Positions 23,526 through 35,424 are shown, numbered from the stretch's first letter. The stretch: DNA of 64,000 nt from Dichomitus squalens LYAD-421 SS1 (GCF_000275845.1 NW_006766919.1:140288-204287); one strand, 5' to 3'. The notes: a model not told the origin generated them from the letters alone. Translations and numbers: made by a program.

Positions 23526-24464
23526 TTGTCTGAGGAGCGGAGGTGTCTCATCTCGTGATTTATATATATTCTATCTCCTCGGGGGGTGATCGTATGGACT
23601 CTATTATGGCATGGTCTTCATACCTTATTGTATCTATGTCTATCGTAACCGGACATCGTCAGCGAGCTCTTCGACACATGTTGTGCGTCATGACGGCTGT
23701 AGCAGGCCTCCTAATGTTCTCGATACATAAAAATATATCAAAGCATACCTGTACTTTCCAGCAATATTCAACGAATCCATCCTGAAGGAGTCATTTGACA
23801 GTCGTGTAGAGCGCATGTTGGCGGTCCTTTCGCTCGGAAACTGTTGCGAAACAAATGGCTCAAAACAAAAGCTGAGGCAGTATCAAACTGCGGAGGGAAC
23901 TGGCAGCTGGATATCCATATGAGAAGATGATCACGATGGTTAATGCTAGGTGTAATCATATTCAACTCTTTGAAACGGGCGTCGATTCCTCAGCAAGCTC
24001 TGACCACCACCGTCACCGTCGATTTGGTAGACAAGTTTGTTGTCGATTCGGGCACTGGAATCCTGAAAACATGAGCTAGAAGGGAGAATTAGGTGAATCG
24101 AGTGCGCAGAATCGCGATTCGGGGAGCGGTGCTCGTCCGATTCGCGCCGTCGATTCGACAGAATCACGGATTTGCACCTCCCGAATCGTGTCCCGAACCC
24201 TTTCGTAGAGTGATAGACCGGAACACCATCTTTGACTACCTTCAATGACGAGCTGGTACGAATTTCGTTATGTAACTGGACTCGTTACGAGCTTTGACGG
24301 TTCAGCGCAAAGCGCTCCAGTTAGCGGCCACACTCGCCGTCTACGCTAGTGAAGAAACCTAGCCACGTCCTGTTCTGCGCGGACAACGCACTTCGAATTT
24401 CCAGAGCAAGCATTCTCATACAGGGTAGACAGTGAGGAGTCACTGATGAACATTATTCCAGACC
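23526..24464. other. intergenic between the Ser/Pro-rich gene and reductase B
   Basis: Two converging genes end here. The central part (23970-24200) is filled with CGATTC/GAATCG hexamers, listed separately. No gene supported. Confidence 0.45.
23970..24200. repeat. cluster of CGATTC/GAATCG hexamers
   Basis: Eight copies of CGATTC or its complement GAATCG occur in about 230 bp, several as CGATTCG (for example GTCGATTCGGG, CGCGATTCGGG, CCGATTCGCG, GTCGATTCGAC). A random stretch this size would hold well under one. No clear terminal repeats were found. Confidence 0.5.
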
Positions 24465-25789
24465 TCACGGCGTCTCCTGCGGGCGGGCGATGAGCTTGAC
24501 CCCGCTGACCTTGTTGTTCTTCAGCCGCTCCAGACCCTCCGGAATACCTGCAAGGCCGTTCGGCAGCACCTCGACCTGGTTCGGCTATAATGTGCTCCCG
24601 TCAACAAAGTCCTCTCAATATCATCACGGCCTTTAATGAACACACATACCACAATCACGCCCGTCTTCAGCCACTCCGTCAGCCTGCTGTACTGCTCGGC
24701 ACCAAACTCCCTGTTCTCCGGGGTGTGCACAACCCCGAAAACATTGACGATCTTCTTGTTGTCGCCCACCTTCTTCTTCTCCTCAGGGATCGCCACGGGG
24801 TTCGTGACGACCAGCACACCCCCCGGCGCGAGGACCTCGTAGCCCAGTGCCTGCGTGTCCGCGAGCGAGATCGCGTCATAGACGAACTCGACGGGCTTGC
24901 CCCCCGCGATCTTCGCGACCTCGGCGGCAAGCGTCGACGCGGGCAGCGAGCGGTCGAGGACGTGAGTTGCGCCGAAAGACTTGAGGAGCGCCTCATTGTG
25001 GGAGGACGCGGTGGTGATGATGGGCGAGAACTTGGAGAGCTTCACTACCTGGATGGCTGTATGCACGAATCGGATGAGCTTCGATACACGCATGAATGAG
25101 ACGGTAGAGGACCACGGACCATATTGCCCGACTGAAGACGAGCCTCCGAGGATGAACGCGGGCTTGCCCGCGTACTTGGTCTGCCCACCCTCCTCGTACG
25201 GCGCAGTGAAGTGGACGGACTTCGCATCGGGGTGGTGATTCCAGAGGCCGGTCGTAACAGTGGCGAGTCCGAGCGGGACGGACGCAGCCTGATCAAACGA
25301 GATGTTCTCGGGGATCTGCAACCAGGCGCGCACAGCGACGGCATCGTTCGGTCAGACAGATGAGCATGCGTGCAGATTGATGCGACTGGACGTACCTTTG
25401 CGGTGAGCTGCGCAGGGACGACGGCGTACTGCTGAAACGTCGCCTTGTCGACTGTCACCCAGTCTGCTTCGAAGAGGCTGCAAACACGTGACAGAAGTTG
25501 GTATAGCGCCCGGGGTAACAATCCGACTGGAAACGTACACCTTGTCGCCCTTTGCGACATTGGTCACTGCAGAGCCGACTTGCTCAACAATGCCTGCGCC
25601 GTCACCGCCAGCGATCCACGGATATGCGGAGATCATGTTGTAGTCCGGGATCTTCCAGTCAGCGGGGTTCAAGGCCGCTGCGACGACCTTCACTAGAACG
25701 TCCTCGGGGCCGGGAGTGGGGATGGGACGGTCAGCCAATTTCCACTCGCCATTCTTCTCAGGAAAAATCAAAGCCTTCTGTGTGGACAT
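24465..25789 (-). CDS. medium-chain reductase B, ToxD-like
   Basis: MDR-superfamily NAD(P)H oxidoreductase, intact copy. ATG at 25789 starts MSTQKALIFPEKNGEWKLAD. GroES-like half: DVLVKVVAAALNPADWK and WIAGGDGAGIVEQVG. After introns: DKATFQQYAVVPAQLTAK, then IPENISFDQAASVPLGLAT, the nucleotide-binding GGSSSVGQYAIQVVK (split by an intron), HVLDRSLPAST, EFVYDAISLADTQALGYEV and a last exon ending KLIARPQETP at the TGA 24465-24467. No catalytic-zinc motif. Very similar to copy C, 1.5 kb away on the same strand, including intron positions, so the two arose by tandem duplication. Substrate unknown; fungal relatives include ToxD-type and quinone reductases. Confidence 0.9.
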
Positions 25790-27321
25790 GGTTCTGGTGT
25801 AGCGGTGCGTGTGGTCGTTGAGGTTTGAGGTGTTGCTTTGAGATTATTCGAGATGACACCTGGCTGGGGAGGTTTATATACTCCTCTGCCACTGGTATGT
25901 GTTCTGCGCAAGCTCTTAGCAACGGCGGTGCCAGCTGCGTCTGTAGTAAGCCTGTGCTGATTAAGCCTCTACCAGTATTCTCAATAGCTTCCGAAGTCGT
26001 CCTTGCGGTTGTGGGATCCAACGACGAAGTCGGGAAACGGACACATGGCGCGCGTACAGTAATATGCCGGGCCTCGGGACATCCTGTATGCCTCTGTCTC
26101 TCCGCTGTGTCTCTCTCTGCAATTTGACCTGAAATGCATCTTTCGACCTACTCAACTATCACAATAGGCCTGTAGCTTCTATCTGCCGTTATTCCATGCG
26201 CAGTCCATGACAGATGCCCGATGCTACTCCTGTCTGTCACATCAGTACGTCATGCAGACAGTGCATGTTTGACTCTGGCGTTAGGTTCCGCACGACACGA
26301 GAGAGGTGTGGTTTGCGTTGGAAGACCGCGCTCGTCAGGAAGAGCGTCTGAACCAAATATAAATCTGACCTTGTCGGTGAAGAGGTTCGATACGAATATC
26401 GGGACGCTCAGCCGGAAAAGTTGATTGTGCTTGTCTGAGGCCGGTCCGAGTCCGTTCTAGCCGTCCTTTTCCCATGACTTCATCCCATAACCACTGCCTT
26501 GACATTGTCAGCTGATCGCGAGTTCATCCCATTCTTCTCGCCCTCAAGCTCATATCCGAGCATCGGCGTTGAGCACGTAGCAAATTGCCTACCTCCGTTG
26601 CGTTCCCTAGTAGTCTAGACCCCACCCAAACAAGATATAGAACCGTCGTGGGTGTGCATGTCATGCTCATGCTCACTCCCAGGCGTCGGAACCAATTTGA
26701 GCAATTGCCCTTTCTTCCATAACCCGACCTCTTATATCCTTTCACGAGAAGATGTGCGACGCCCATGCCCCCCGCCAGATCATCGCCGCTCGCAGGTATC
26801 CCCTCGACCTCTTTTCTCGTTCATGCTTGAGGGCGCTATGTCGTAACAGGCGAACCATAGGCAGGCATTGGACCGGGAAGGTCTCGTATTACGATGGCCA
26901 CAAGCACGTCGTTCAATTCAGGGTCAGCATATACCAATTCTTCAGTAAAGCAAGTCCACAGGCATCGACTTGACCAACCCTGGATAACAACGTGACTTTC
27001 CTCCGTCGCTCTGCCCTCCACCGGAAGATCAGTATGGGAAAACCCACGCCTTCATGACGCGGTTGAATATGGCGTCAACGACTGCTTCTCCCTGCTACCC
27101 CGAAGAAGCCTGCGACTGGACATGACATCGTCATCCGCCTCGAGCTTCAGTAGTCTGAGCAATGCTTACACAGGGGCGCTGTCAAGCTACCTACCACATT
27201 GACCTGCTCGTTGGCCAATAACACTAGGTACTGATCAGTGAATTATATGCAGTCAAGTCTGCACATGCTGCGAACGTCCGTGGATGAGTACAATTACAAC
27301 CTAGCTTTACTACGCTTTGTA
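25790..27321. other. region between reductases B and C, possible decayed mutarotase start
   Basis: No intact gene. At about 26512-26545 the plus strand (CTGATCGCGAGTTCATCCC, then TTCTCGCCCT) resembles the first codons of the mutarotase at 29033 with roughly 85% match over some 33 bp. That would fit an ADH-plus-mutarotase block that duplicated and lost one mutarotase. No further exon similarity was found, so this is tentative. Confidence 0.35.
25873..25880 (-). promoter_or_regulatory. TATA box of reductase B
   Basis: TATATAAA on the minus strand, about 85 bp upstream of the reductase B ATG. Copy C has the related ATAAATA at nearly the same distance (28743-28751), followed upstream in both by GCCAC(T/C)GGT, showing the two promoters are homologous. 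Confidence 0.5.
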
Positions 27322-28656
27322 TCATGTGGTCTCCTGGGGCCGGCCAATGAGATTCGTCCCGCTGACCTTGTCGTTCTTCAGCCGCTCCAGACCCTCCGGG
27401 ATACCCGCAAGGCCGTTCGGAAGCACCTCCACCTTGTTCGGCTACAACGCACACTCGTCAGACAACTCCTCTAAACGTCATGCTGAACAGAGAGAAACGT
27501 ACCACATTCGCGCCCGTCTTCAACCACTCCGTCAGCCTGCTGTACTGCTCGACACCAACTTGTCTGTTCTCAGGGGTATGCACGTTGCCGAACACATGCA
27601 CGATCTTCTTGTCCCCGGCCTTCCTCTTGTCCTCCGGGATCTGCTCGGGAAGCGTAATGAACAGCACGCCCCCTGGCGCGAGGACCTCGTAGCCCAGCGC
27701 CTGAGTGTCCGCGAGCGAGATCGTGTCATAGACAAACTCGACGGGCTTGCCGCCCGCGATCTTCGCCACCTCTGCAGCGAGTGTCGACGCGGGGAGGGAG
27801 CGGTCGAGGACATGGGTTGCGCCGAGGGACTTGAGGAGAGCCTCGTTGCGCGGGGACGCAGTGGTGATGATGGGCGAGAACTTGGAGAGCCTCGCTGCCT
27901 GGATGGCTGTATATCCGACAAATATTAGTGTATGTAGCAGCCAGCCACAGAGAAGAATGACGTACCGTACTGGCCGACGGAAGACGAACCCCCAAGAATG
28001 AACGCGGGTTTGCCGGCGTACTTGGTCTCACCGCCCTCCTCGTACGGCGCGGTGAGACTGGCCAATTTCGCGTCGGGATGATGGTTCCAGAGACCGGTCG
28101 TGATGGTGGCGAGAGCGAGCGGGACGGACGCAGCCTGATCAAACGAGATGTTCTCGGGGATCTGCATCAGACGTGCATGCAGTGACGGCGTCGGTCGGGC
28201 AGAGAGGAAAATTCGCATCGGCACGATCGCACGTCGACGTGAAAGCACGTACCTTCGCCGTAATCTCCGCAGGGACTAAGGTGTACTGCTGCAACGTCGC
28301 TTTGTCGTTGCTGAACCAGCCCTGGAATAATCTAGAAGTACACGAAAGGAAGAGGTCATGACGCCATAAATCGAGACAGTTCGAGAGTGAAATAGGAACG
28401 TATACGTACATCCTGTAGCCCTTCGCAACGTTGGTGACTTCAGAGCCGATCTGCTCAACGATGCCGCGGTGCCGCCCACAAAGGGGTACTCAATGATAGG
28501 GTAGCTGTGCTCCTTGATCTTCCAGTCCACGGGGTTCAAGGCGGTCGCGATGACCTTGACGAGAACGTCTTTGGGGCCGGGGGTCGGGATGGGAACATCG
28601 ACCACTTTCCATTCCCCCTGCTTCTCGGGGAGAAGCAAAGCCTTCTGAGTGGACAT
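27322..28656 (-). pseudogene. medium-chain reductase C, ToxD-like, frameshifted
   Basis: Same exon layout as copy B, from ATG at 28656 (MSTQKALLLPEKQGEWK) to TGA 27322-27324 (NLIGRPQETT). Downstream exons are fully preserved: DKATLQQYTLVPAEITAK, IPENISFDQAASVPLALAT, GGSSSVGQY, EFVYDTISLADTQALGYEV. In exon 1, where copies A and B read GTDGAGIVE or GGDGAGIVE, copy C reads GGCACC then GCGGCATCGTTGAG: seven nucleotides are missing, so the Asp-Gly-Ala-Gly turn is lost and the frame shifts for the rest of the exon (28420-28470). No intron can repair it. Either a recent loss-of-function mutation or an assembly error; everything else looks under selection. Confidence 0.8.
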
Positions 28657-29032
28657 GGTTCTAATGGAGAGGTGAGAGCGATTGAAAGAGTAGATGAGTG
28701 GGATGCAAGTGCCAGTCTACCATTGTTTGAGAGCAGACACGGGATATTTATGTGTTCCCGCCACCGGTGTGTTTCGCTCGATTTCATAGACAACGGTGAC
28801 TGCGTAGATGGGAATACGCTGATTAATCTGCCCGTAATGAGCGATGTGCCGGTCAACACACTGCGGCCAAGTACCGTATGTCGACGTTGACTATCTTGTC
28901 CACCGATGAGAATCCCTTGACGGCGATGCGATAGAATCTAGATCGCTTCCCCGGGCCGCCCAGCCGGAATGTCGGATGAAAGGGCGTTCATGTGTCTGAA
29001 TCGTCTCTTGACTCCCTCCCACCACGACGGCC
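28657..29032. promoter_or_regulatory. divergent promoter, reductase C and mutarotase
   Basis: The two start codons face away from each other across 376 bp. The reductase side has an ATAAATA element (28743-28751, minus). No obvious GAL-type activator site was identified. Shared regulation is inference from geometry. Confidence 0.45.
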
Positions 29033-30809
29033 ATGGCATCGCCAACTGACCCCGAGTTCACTCCCATCCTCCTCGCCCTTCCCTCACTCACGCCTTCTCT
29101 CGCCTTGGAGGTCCGTTCGTAACGTATATTATCTCTTCAGTGCCACTCATGATTGTCTTAGATCATTCCTCGCGGACTCGTCCTCCATCGCCTCTTTGTC
29201 CAAGCGGACGGAAAGGTATGTACACAAAAATACACTCATAGTCAACGCTCTAATCTCTATTAGACACACGACATCCTAATCGGGCCCGAGGACCCTACCG
29301 GTCACCTCACCCAAAAGTACACCAACACCATCATCGGCCGTTATGCGAACCGTCTCCCAGTCGGCTCCTTCTCCGTCAGCCGGAACAACATTCAATCTAC
29401 TGTCTCGCCCCAGGCAAACGAGAAGCCCACGGTCTCGTTGCATGGTGGTGTGAAGGGATTTGACCAGTATCTCTGGGAGCCGCTTGTCGACCCTTCCGCC
29501 TCGGAGCTCTTCACTCCTGCCGAACTCGCCACCATTCAGACTCGCATCCCCTCGTCCATCATCTTCAAGCGAATATCCGAGGACGGTGAGGAGGGCTTTC
29601 CTGGTAGGCTGCTTATCGAAGTCCTCATTGGGCTCGCACAACCGGAGGGTGCACCCAGACAGACCCCAGAGGGGAAGGAGTGGAACCTCGGTAGCGTTGT
29701 TATCACCTACCGCGCGAAACTGCTCGATGAGAACAAGGTGACGCCGATTAACCTCACCCAGGTATGTACGCCATTCTACCGTCTCCACGCACGATATCAG
29801 CCCAGACATGAACGGGTGCCGTCCCTATTCTCCATGCGCTTATACACCCCAATAGCACTGGGGCTTCAACCTTGACGCGTCGCTTCAAGAAGGCCCAGAG
29901 ACCTTGAGCGTGAAGGATCACAAGATCTCCATCAAGGTGCGTGTAACTAGTCATTATCGCGTGCTCGCGTGCTAGCGTGCCCTGCTCACAATCATCCTCA
30001 TCACTCATCCTCGTAGGCTGATCACACCATCGAGCTGAATGCGGAAGCGCTCTCAACTGGCACTCTTCTTCCCGTCACGGGCACTCACCATGCACATGCC
30101 GAGAAGACCAGCGGTCGCATTGCTGAGTCGTTCCCAGAGAGTGGATACGGTGTGTACCACGGCCTTGCGAACTATTGCATTGCGCGATTAAACCATCTTG
30201 CATCCACAGACGAGTTTTACGTCTTCTCCCCTCGCGCTGTACCCCCTCCTCCGACCACACTCCCTGCATCCGAGCTCAAGCCCGAGCTCGACCTTGTCGG
30301 CGCTGCGCTCTCGCGCGACAGCCCTGCGTCGGAGGAAGTCGTCTCCCTCACCAGCGGCAAGAGCGGTCTCCGCCTCGGATTCGCGACGAACCGTCCGTGT
30401 TGCTCACTCACTGCTCGCATGATTCTACCTCTGACATTCGCATGTACTATTCAGAGGTGGGCGTGCAGTTCTACACTAACAATTTCGCTACGCCCGAGAA
30501 GGGTGCGCGAAAGAAGATCCACGGCGGCTCCGGCGCGGTCGGCGATGGCTACGGTCCTGGAAGTACGTCATTTTCCCTTCTTCCATTATCCCCTTGCTCC
30601 AGATTACCGGAAACAATGCACCCAAACGCTAACGTGAAATCAACCGAATAGCGGCGGCGTTCCTGGAGTTCCATGCGCCACTCGCGGCGTGGCTGCATCC
30701 GCCCGAGTCGCGCGGCCCGACGGGCGACGACACACTCCTTGCGTCCGGGGAGGTCTACAATAACTTTGTGCGCTTGGACGTGTGGTACAAGGGCTCTAGC
30801 TCTAACTAA
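29033..30809 (+). CDS. aldose 1-epimerase (galactose mutarotase)
   Basis: Interconverts alpha and beta anomers of galactose or glucose, feeding the alpha form to galactokinase. ATG at 29033 begins MASPTDPEFTPILLALPSL. Joined exons read IIPRGLVLHRLFVQADGK, THDILIGPEDPTGHLTQ, the family signature IIGRYANRLPVGSFSV, VSLHGGVKGFDQYLW (catalytic-site HGG), TPINLTQHWGFNLDASLQ (the NLTxHxxFNL segment with the acid-base His), then TGTHHAHAEK, GLRLGFATNQVGVQFYTNN and the last exon FLEFHAPLAAWLHPPE..VRLDVWYKGSSSN with TAA 30807-30809. At least six introns; joins at GYDEFYVF and NQVGVQFY confirm the splicing. Cytosolic (no signal peptide). Together with galactokinase it covers the first two Leloir steps in this window. 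Confidence 0.92.
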
Positions 30810-31355
30810 TCGTGCTTGACGTTGTTCGACTGGATGGGACGGATATATCGAAGGGCGGACGGTGCCTGCTGGATTTAGGTTCTGTGTTTGTTTGATGCGA
30901 AGGTCAGATGTGAAACGAAGAAGAGTAATGTTGTATTCATACATATATCTGAGACACACTTGTACACGATACACGATTTTCGACTGGCGTTGCATGGTGA
31001 TGACTGATAACCCGGATACTCGGTATCTGACGTCCCGTGAATCGCACACTTTCCTCTACCATTGCGTGCTGACGTATCCTGTACAATGGCTATCGCGTCA
31101 TATCGCAAGATGGTAGTGACGGGCAGACTCAAATATACGATTTGTGAGTCCGCTCATGTTCACCTCGTCCGGAGACACCTACGCGGACGTATTCAGCCCC
31201 TCACGCAAGTAGAGTCTTGCATAGCATGGTATACAGTATGATATAATTGTGTTACATTCCAGATGTTGCAGATGGAGAGTATAGGGGTATTTTATCCTTT
31301 TCCGTCACATACATGTCATATCGCCATACTCGACACACACTTTCACCTTATCCCT
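30810..31355. other. intergenic, convergent 3' ends
   Basis: Mutarotase and reductase D converge here. Nothing recognisable. Confidence 0.4.
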
Positions 31356-32514
31356 TCAAGCAGTCTCTGGCGGCCGAACAACCAGCTTCGTTCCGCTAAC
31401 TTGGTTGTTCTTCAGCTTCGCCAAGCCTGCCGTGATCCCTCCCAAGCCTCCGGGGATAACCTCGACCCTCAGCGGCTTGATATCGCCCGACTCGAGCAAG
31501 GCAGGCAGCTGCGCAAGCAGCGCCTTTCCGAACTCGACATTCGGCGCCCTCTGAATGACGCCAAGCACACTGACGACCGACCGTCCCTCCGTCGTCTCCG
31601 TAACCGTCGGGGGCAGCACCGTAAGCAGCTTGCCGTTCGGAGCAAGGAGTGCGTAGCCTGCTGCCTGCGTTTCGGGCAGCGAGATCGCGTCGTATACGAG
31701 GGACACAGGACCGCCCGCGATCTTTGTGACTTCGGAGATTAGGGCGTTTTGCGGGAGGGAGCGGTCCAGGACGTGTGTCGCACCATAGGACGTGAGGAGC
31801 TCGACGTTCTTGGGCGAGGCAGTGGTGATGATGGGGGAAAACCCAGAAAGCTTAGCGAGTTGGATGGCTAGAGGGGTGACAAGGATTCATAACTGACGAT
31901 GAGTTGTGGGATAACACCCTTACCGAGTGAGCCGACAACGCTCGCGCCTCCGAGGACGACGATAGGCGTTTTGGCGTACTTGCTCTTACCGCCCTCCGCC
32001 CAAGGTGGAACGAGTTGAGGACCACCTGCCTGGTGGTACAAGCCTACCGCCGCAGTGGAATACGCGAGAGGGAGGGTAGCACCCGCTTCGAAGGAGAACT
32101 TACCCGGGAGCTGTTGTACAGTACAAGTCAGTCCCTCTCCCCCGATCTTGCAACAAATCCCGATCGACTGACCTCAGCAGCCAAGCTCTCGTTTATCAGC
32201 GTGTACTGCTGGAAATTGGCGCGATCGTTGTCCAGGACGCCCTGGTAAATGACGCGATCGCCCTTCTTAAACGCAGTGACGCCCTGGCCGACGGCCTCGA
32301 CGGTGCCCGTCGCATCGAGCCCCAGGATCGCGGGATACTTTTCGACGAGTAGACCGTACGTCTGGATCTTCCAGTCGACGGGGTTCAAGCCGATCGCCTC
32401 GTTCTTGACGACGATGTCGCCCGCGCCGGGCTGGGGCACCTCACGCGTGCCGAGCGTGAATTCGCCCTGTTTGCTTTGGAGGAAGAGCGCCTTCTGTTGC
32501 GTGGGTGTGGACAT
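31356..32514 (-). CDS. medium-chain reductase D, ToxD-like, diverged copy
   Basis: Fourth MDR paralogue, more diverged than A-C. ATG at 32514 starts MSTPTQQKALFLQSKQGEF. Motifs: DIVVKNEAIGLNPVDWK, ILGLDATGTVEAVGQGV (the DGAG turn replaced by DATG, as in generic quinone reductases), DRANFQQYTLINESLAAE, then a second exon LPGKFSFEAGATLPLAYST and GGASVVGSLAIQLAK joined across an intron, HVLDRSLPQNA, SLVYDAISLPETQAAGY and QVSGTKLVVRPPETA at the stop. About 350 residues, no lesion. No catalytic-zinc ligands. The same strand and spacing as B and C suggest an older duplication. Confidence 0.9.
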
Positions 32515-33942
32515 GATATCGCTAGGTCCGTGGACTACTGGGGATCTGTACTTTTGGAGGGCGGGAGAGCTGTGAGGTTATAACAGGGAGCCAAGTGCGA
32601 TGACGACATATGCTGTCAGTGCGCACCTTTTAAACGTTCACAGGCGGCTCGAGCCTTTGAAGAATAATACCGAGGTCAGTTATGCTCCCATGGGCTCTCT
32701 CAGGAATATGTACGCAGTGGAACCCAGTCGAACATCTCTCGGTGCCTACTTACTCAATATTCAGGGGTGGGATTGAGTTATATCATCGCCCATGTGAATG
32801 GTGGCTAATCGAGCGCCATGACCTAAGTAAAGAATACGATAGCTCCGCCAGCTACGTGCGACCAAATCGTGTCTTCACAGGCCGAGGTGTGAGTATAAGT
32901 GCTTGGAAAATGTTCAGTTAACGTTGACTAATACTCGCATATAGCATGATCTCTGGGACGCATCCTAACCGTTGCCGAGAGCTGTCGATGGGTTTTTCCC
33001 TGCTCGCCATTATGGTTGACACGCAAGCGTATAAAAAAACACATCAAAATCGCCGCATATATAGGTTTTCAGCTCGTCTGGAGTCTAGACAGTCGAAGGC
33101 ACTGAAAAGACTCGAGCCACTCGGCGTTGCGTATAGACGCATTAAGGTGATGCAGCGGTTCTGCTAGACGGCCTAACGCGTCACGCCTATGATGAAGCCA
33201 GGTGTGAACGTCCGAAATTTGTCAGTTTCGACACCTCGAATATGGTCGGGATTCATTGGCCCGCCCAAGTTGCTAGTTAGGTCGGCCTTCCACCCATGAT
33301 CGTATATTCCTTGCTTCATGTTAGCTCGAGTCTATGTCAGTCCGCTACGACGCCCGTCGTCATTACAGTCGTGAGTTTCGACAATCCACCAGATGGCGCC
33401 GTATTGCTTGCGAAGCAGTTCAGGATGAGATACAGGCCAGACAACTAGATGTTGAGAGACGATTCGAGCATGCCTAAGTCCGGAATGGGGCCCCACCATC
33501 GAAACGGTAGTGATCGACGCGCCCCAGGCTAAGGCGCATCCTGCTGACCACCGGTTCGAGTTACTAGCGACGACATGATCGTGCAGAGAAGACAGGTGTC
33601 CTGACAACATATCATGAAGGCGACTTGAGCTTTGAGGAAAGGGTGTAGGCCTGAGGTTGTAGGCCTGGTCATGCACCAGCGGACAAGTAGTATCAACGGC
33701 AAGCAAAGACAGAGCGAAGTACTTGGCAGGTGTCGGCAAGACCACATGCACTCGCAAGACAGCCTCGAATGTGAATTGAGATCGTCAGGAATCTGGGAAT
33801 AGCGTTGGAGTTGGTTCGGCCCCTTGGTTCGGCTCTCTTGGAGGCGCTGAACTGACAGCTGCTATCCCCTGCCAAGCTTACCTTGATTGGATTTCTCTAG
33901 CACGTACTCAACACACTGTCTGTCTGTAGGACCATTGCCACG
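32515..33942. other. intergenic, no supported gene
   Basis: 1.4 kb between divergently transcribed reductase D and Naa20. A 141-codon minus-strand frame (33332-33757) has no motif and is not called. Confidence 0.4.
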
Positions 33943-34747
33943 ATGAGTGTAATACGACCTTTCAAGGCGACTGATCTGTTCAAGTTCAACCACATGTACG
34001 TGCCCTCCTTCTCTTTGGGTTGCAGTTTTCACTGACTTGGCAGGCGATGTATTCAGCAACCTTGATCTGTGGACAGAAACGGTGCGCACGCACCCTGCAA
34101 ATCCGTACACAACAGGAGCCCGACCTCTTATACGTCTTACATACAGTATGCCATCAACTTCTATCTGGGCTACCTCTCTCGCTGGCCGGATATGTGTGCT
34201 GTCCAGGAGACACCTCAAGGCCGTATGATGGGTTACGGTACGTCCTCCCTTATCCCGCGCTCTCCAGTCTTCCCCCTCATTCCCGCCTCTCCCCTATCCT
34301 TCTCTATAGTAATTGGGAAAGCGGAGGGCAACGGCATCGAGCGACACGGGCACGTCACCGCGCTCACCGTCGCGCCGGAGTACCGCCGGCTTGGCCTCTC
34401 GCGGAAGTTCATGAACTGGCTCGAGAAGGTCTCTGACGAGAACTACCGCGGGTACTTCGTTGACCTCTACGTGCGCTGTGTCAACTTCGCCGCGATCAAG
34501 ATGTACGAGGGTTTCGGATACAGCGTATACCGGCGTGTGCGGGAGTACTACAGTAATCTGGGACTGGGATACAGCATACGAGACGAAGAGGATGGGTTCG
34601 GTGCGTGCGTTCTCATGTGCTTGATGAGGGGTTTGTTGAGTTGGATATGGGGCAGACATGCGAAAACCGTTAAGTCGAGACCCCATGCGACGATCTGTCC
34701 GGGCGAATGGGAGGGACATCGTCGTCAGCGCACAAGAGGTACCATAG
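33943..34747 (+). CDS. naa20: NatB N-terminal acetyltransferase catalytic subunit
   Basis: GNAT acetyltransferase transferring acetyl from acetyl-CoA to Met-Asp/Glu/Asn N-termini, with the Mdm20/Naa25 partner on the ribosome. Five exons: MSVIRPFKATDLFKFNHINL, DLWTETYAINFYLGYLSRWP, DMCAVQETPQGRMMGYVIGK, then HVTALTVAPEYRRLGLSRKF containing the acetyl-CoA pyrophosphate loop RRLGLS, and YVRCVNFAAIKMYEGFGYSV typical of Naa20. The final exon reads FDMRKPLSRDPMRRSVRANG and ends SAQEVP at TAG 34745-34747. Splice joins at HINLDLW, TETYAINFY and GYVIGKAEG restore family-conserved sequence, so the exon model is secure. About 180 residues. Confidence 0.94.
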
Positions 34748-35424
34748 CTGCTCGTCATGTAAGGTATTCTGTAAATATCACACGTGCTTATATCATGCTC
34801 GCAAATCTCGATACGGCTTTCGCAGTACAACGCGACCACAAGTGCTATTGACCAAAAGGTACGCTCGTCCGCTACATCGCATTTTACCAGAAGACTGTCC
34901 ATATGTCCACGAAGTCCGCCGATATCGTATAAGTTTATCTGGCGAGCATTATTTGGGTCAGCACGCGCATGAAAGACCGAGATGTCATATGCAATCAGAG
35001 AAAGAGGCGCAAACACTTGGTGCACGCGCCATGAGCCGGACGTAAGTCGTTCTCCTTCCCAAGTACATCGGCCGTACAAGGACGCAGCGTACTTCGAAGG
35101 GTCATATGGCCCCGGCAGAATGTCATCGTTAAGAGGCATTTATAGAACCGCACTCACGACTTTGGCTGATATAATAATATGAAGTGCGATAGCGTCGATA
35201 GCAGGCATGCATTGCAGCTTGAAGGCGTGGGGAGAATCACTCCTCGTCCTCGTCTGTCAGTTCTTCACCGGGATGGACACCCCCATGTGATTGGAGACCC
35301 GGTCGTCTTGCCCACGCGCGACCGTCGGTATAAGGCTCAACGCGTAAAGGCAGTAGGAGCGTGTAGTATGGGCTGAGAGTGGATCAGCGCACGTCGCATG
35401 TGATCAACTCAACTTCTTGACGTA
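34748..35424. other. intergenic, convergent 3' ends
   Basis: Naa20 and the DHHC gene converge here. A minus-strand open frame across it (34294-35139) is antisense to Naa20 and carries no motif. Confidence 0.4.

Noticed and set aside
5749..32514. Secondary-metabolite cluster suggested by ToxD-like reductases
   Set aside because: No polyketide synthase, NRPS, terpene synthase or P450 is present in the window.
34294..35139. 281-codon minus-strand frame
   Set aside because: Antisense to Naa20 exons that carry the conserved GNAT motifs.
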